Below, piece after piece: positions 62,757 to 64,000 of a stretch of 64,000 bases of DNA (positions are counted from its first letter, which is position 1; every line of letters starts with the position of its first letter). Below the pieces are notes generated by a model. That model did not search any database. It had not been told where the DNA came from and saw only the letters and a list, made by a program, of their open reading frames with translations. The DNA is from JAHEJJ01 sp965212205 (GTDB taxonomy: Bacteria; Bacteroidota; Bacteroidia; Flavobacteriales; Flavobacteriaceae). The position numbers and the translations under genes are program-made. Location: the NCBI GenBank assembly GCA_965212205.1, contig CBDBUX010000011.1, forward strand, positions 496,001-560,000, written 5' to 3'.

Positions 62757-64000
62757 ATGAATACAGAGATCCTCAATTTAGAACCCAGACCAGTCTGGAG
62801 AAATTTTTCGGCCCTGAATGCGGTTCCGAGACCATCGAAAAAAGAAGAGCGAGTAATCCAGTTCATGACGGAGTTTGGCAATGGTTTAGGACTCGAAACC
62901 TTGGTAGACAAGGTAGGTAATGTGATTATCAGGAAGCCTGCCACAAAAGGTTTGGAAGACCGTCAGATGGTGGTATTACAGTCGCACCTAGATATGGTAC
63001 ACCAAAAAAATGCTGCCACCAACTTTGATTTCGATACCGAAGGGATCAGAATGATTATCGATGGAGACTGGGTAAAAGCAAAAGGGACAACCCTTGGGGC
63101 AGATAATGGTATGGGGGTAGCCGCAATTATGGCGCTGTTGGAGAGCAAGGATATACCACATCCGGCCCTGGAAGCCTTGTTTACTATAGACGAGGAAACC
63201 GGGATGACAGGAGCCATGGGTCTAGAAGGAGGATTATTGCAAGGCAGCATACTCTTAAACCTCGACACAGAGGAAGACGATGAAATCGATATCGGCTGTG
63301 CAGGAGGAATAGATATTACGGCAGAAAGGAACTACAGGGAAGAGGAAATCCCGGAACAAGATAGCTGCTATAATATATTGGTAAAGGGCTTAAAAGGCGG
63401 TCATAGTGGGATGGATATCCACCGCGGATTGGGAAATGCCAATAAGATCATGAATCGTATCCTTTTGAATTCAATGGAAGAATTCAACATCGGACTAATG
63501 GAGCTAAACGGCGGGGGGCTGAGAAATGCGATTCCACGAGAAAGTACGGCGGTCATTTATGTTCCCGGTAAGACCGTAGATGCCTTTAAAGGACAACTCT
63601 CACAATGGACTAAAACCATTAAAGATGAATTGGCGGTTACCGAACCCGGACTTATCATCGAACTAGCTCCGGCCAGTACTGCAAAGAGGGTAGTAGCAGC
63701 GGAGGATCTCTCCCAACTACTTCGAACAGTATATGCCATGCACAACGGGGTATATGCCATGAGCACCAGCATTCCTGATCTGGTAGAGACTTCCAACAAC
63801 ATAGCGAGAGTTAGTGCCAAAGAAGGCAAAATGTCTATACAATGCCTCACCCGTTCTTCGGTAAATTCGGCCAAGACAGACCTTGCAGAAAGCTTGAGAT
63901 CGGCTTTAGTATTGGGCGGATTTTCGGTGAAACTGAGTGGGGAATATCCTGGTTGGAAACCGAATCCTGATTCGGCAATTCTAAAAGTACTTACCAGGAG
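62757..64000 (+). CDS. pepD: Aminoacyl-histidine dipeptidase (M20C, PepD; 3' end outside window)
   Basis: An open frame from ATG 62757 to the window edge, about 414 residues of the usual 480-490. Family marks: N-terminal NLEPRPVWRNFSAL, metal motif SHLDMVHQKN, TTLGADNGMGVAAI with the bridging Asp, DEETGMTGAMGL with the catalytic Glu, and NLDTEED. It hydrolyses Xaa-His dipeptides (carnosine type) and related peptides, using two zinc ions, in the cytosol. It is cut by the window end, with no stop codon in frame before it. Confidence 0.95.
   Translation, partial: MNTEILNLEPRPVWRNFSALNAVPRPSKKEERVIQFMTEFGNGLGLETLVDKVGNVIIRKPATKGLEDRQMVVLQSHLDMVHQKNAATNFDFDTEGIRMIIDGDWVKAKGTTLGADNGMGVAAIMALLESKDIPHPALEALFTIDEETGMTGAMGLEGGLLQGSILLNLDTEEDDEIDIGCAGGIDITAERNYREEEIPEQDSCYNILVKGLKGGHSGMDIHRGLGNANKIMNRILLNSMEEFNIGLMELNGGGLRNAIPRESTAVIYVPGKTVDAFKGQLSQWTKTIKDELAVTEPGLIIELAPASTAKRVVAAEDLSQLLRTVYAMHNGVYAMSTSIPDLVETSNNIARVSAKEGKMSIQCLTRSSVNSAKTDLAESLRSALVLGGFSVKLSGEYPGWKPNPDSAILKVLTR

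Noticed and set aside
1..64000. tRNA, rRNA, CRISPR arrays, prophage or insertion sequences
   Set aside because: Looked for in all gaps; no cloverleaf, regular spaced repeats, integrase or transposase genes were seen.

Overview
The window looks like chromosome of a marine-type member of the Flavobacteriaceae (Bacteroidota). The signs are: conserved Bacteroidota-only families (CCC-motif membrane proteins, DUF2752, DUF349, DUF3810, DUF4105/Lnb, OstA-like, a DUF2795 protein, a TonB-dependent receptor with an N-terminal carboxypeptidase-regulatory domain); promoters of the flavobacterial form TTG-N19/20-TAnnTTTG; a 6S RNA of the flavobacterial kind between zapA and rny; almost no Shine-Dalgarno sequences; and many short lipoprotein signals with C followed by K/D/E/Q. 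I see no phage, insertion sequence, CRISPR, tRNA or rRNA. Coding density is very high and the DNA is mostly core genome, with one more plastic stretch at about 6-16 kb.

Layout. 0-5 kb: a cut-off adhesin-like protein with a long charged helix, then a glycan-related group on the minus strand (CBM9-like lipoprotein, Tat-exported Gfo/Idh/MocA oxidoreductase, double DUF1080 lipoprotein). 5-16 kb: msrA lipoprotein, an unexported-looking M23 protein, and a 401-bp perfect direct repeat carrying a small secreted-protein gene. The two repeats flank an SRAP gene, an SDR gene and a class-C beta-lactamase-like hydrolase. Next come a TspO-like protein and an SGNH esterase divergent from an ABC ATPase/FtsX-type permease pair (the same arrangement as tesA/ybbA-ybbP in E. 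coli), a Tat-type DinB protein, and a third, diverged member of the small secreted family.

16-31 kb: two large secreted hydrolases (amidohydrolase, M14 peptidase), an orphan HisKA_2 kinase, secA, a DUF2795 protein, a PduO-type cobalamin adenosyltransferase, a DUF4105 (Lnb-type) membrane protein divergent from phosphatidylserine synthase, and the lptB / AhpD-like / tatC / kdsD block. 31-45 kb: recQ, three small membrane proteins (CCC, CCC, DUF2752), a broken Smr-family gene, cysteine desulfurase, a TonB receptor overlapping an M23 endopeptidase, then the ZapB-like/zapA/6S RNA/rny block. 45-64 kb: DUF349 protein, aroE, two DUF368 proteins, TPR protein, class-III aminotransferase, OstA-like protein, purA, a Fur-family regulator, the RelA/SpoT enzyme, M48 protease, SpoU-type RNA methyltransferase, two conserved hypotheticals, and a cut-off M20C dipeptidase.

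Much of the content serves the envelope: protein export (SecA, TatC), LPS transport and precursor synthesis (LptB, OstA-like, KdsD), phospholipid synthesis (PssA), lipoprotein acylation (Lnb-type), lipid-carrier recycling (DUF368) and peptidoglycan cutting (two M23 proteins). The most unusual items are the perfectly duplicated small secreted-protein gene with its leader hairpin and distant paralogue, and the internally deleted Smr gene. All functional calls come from reading motifs by eye; no database search was run.
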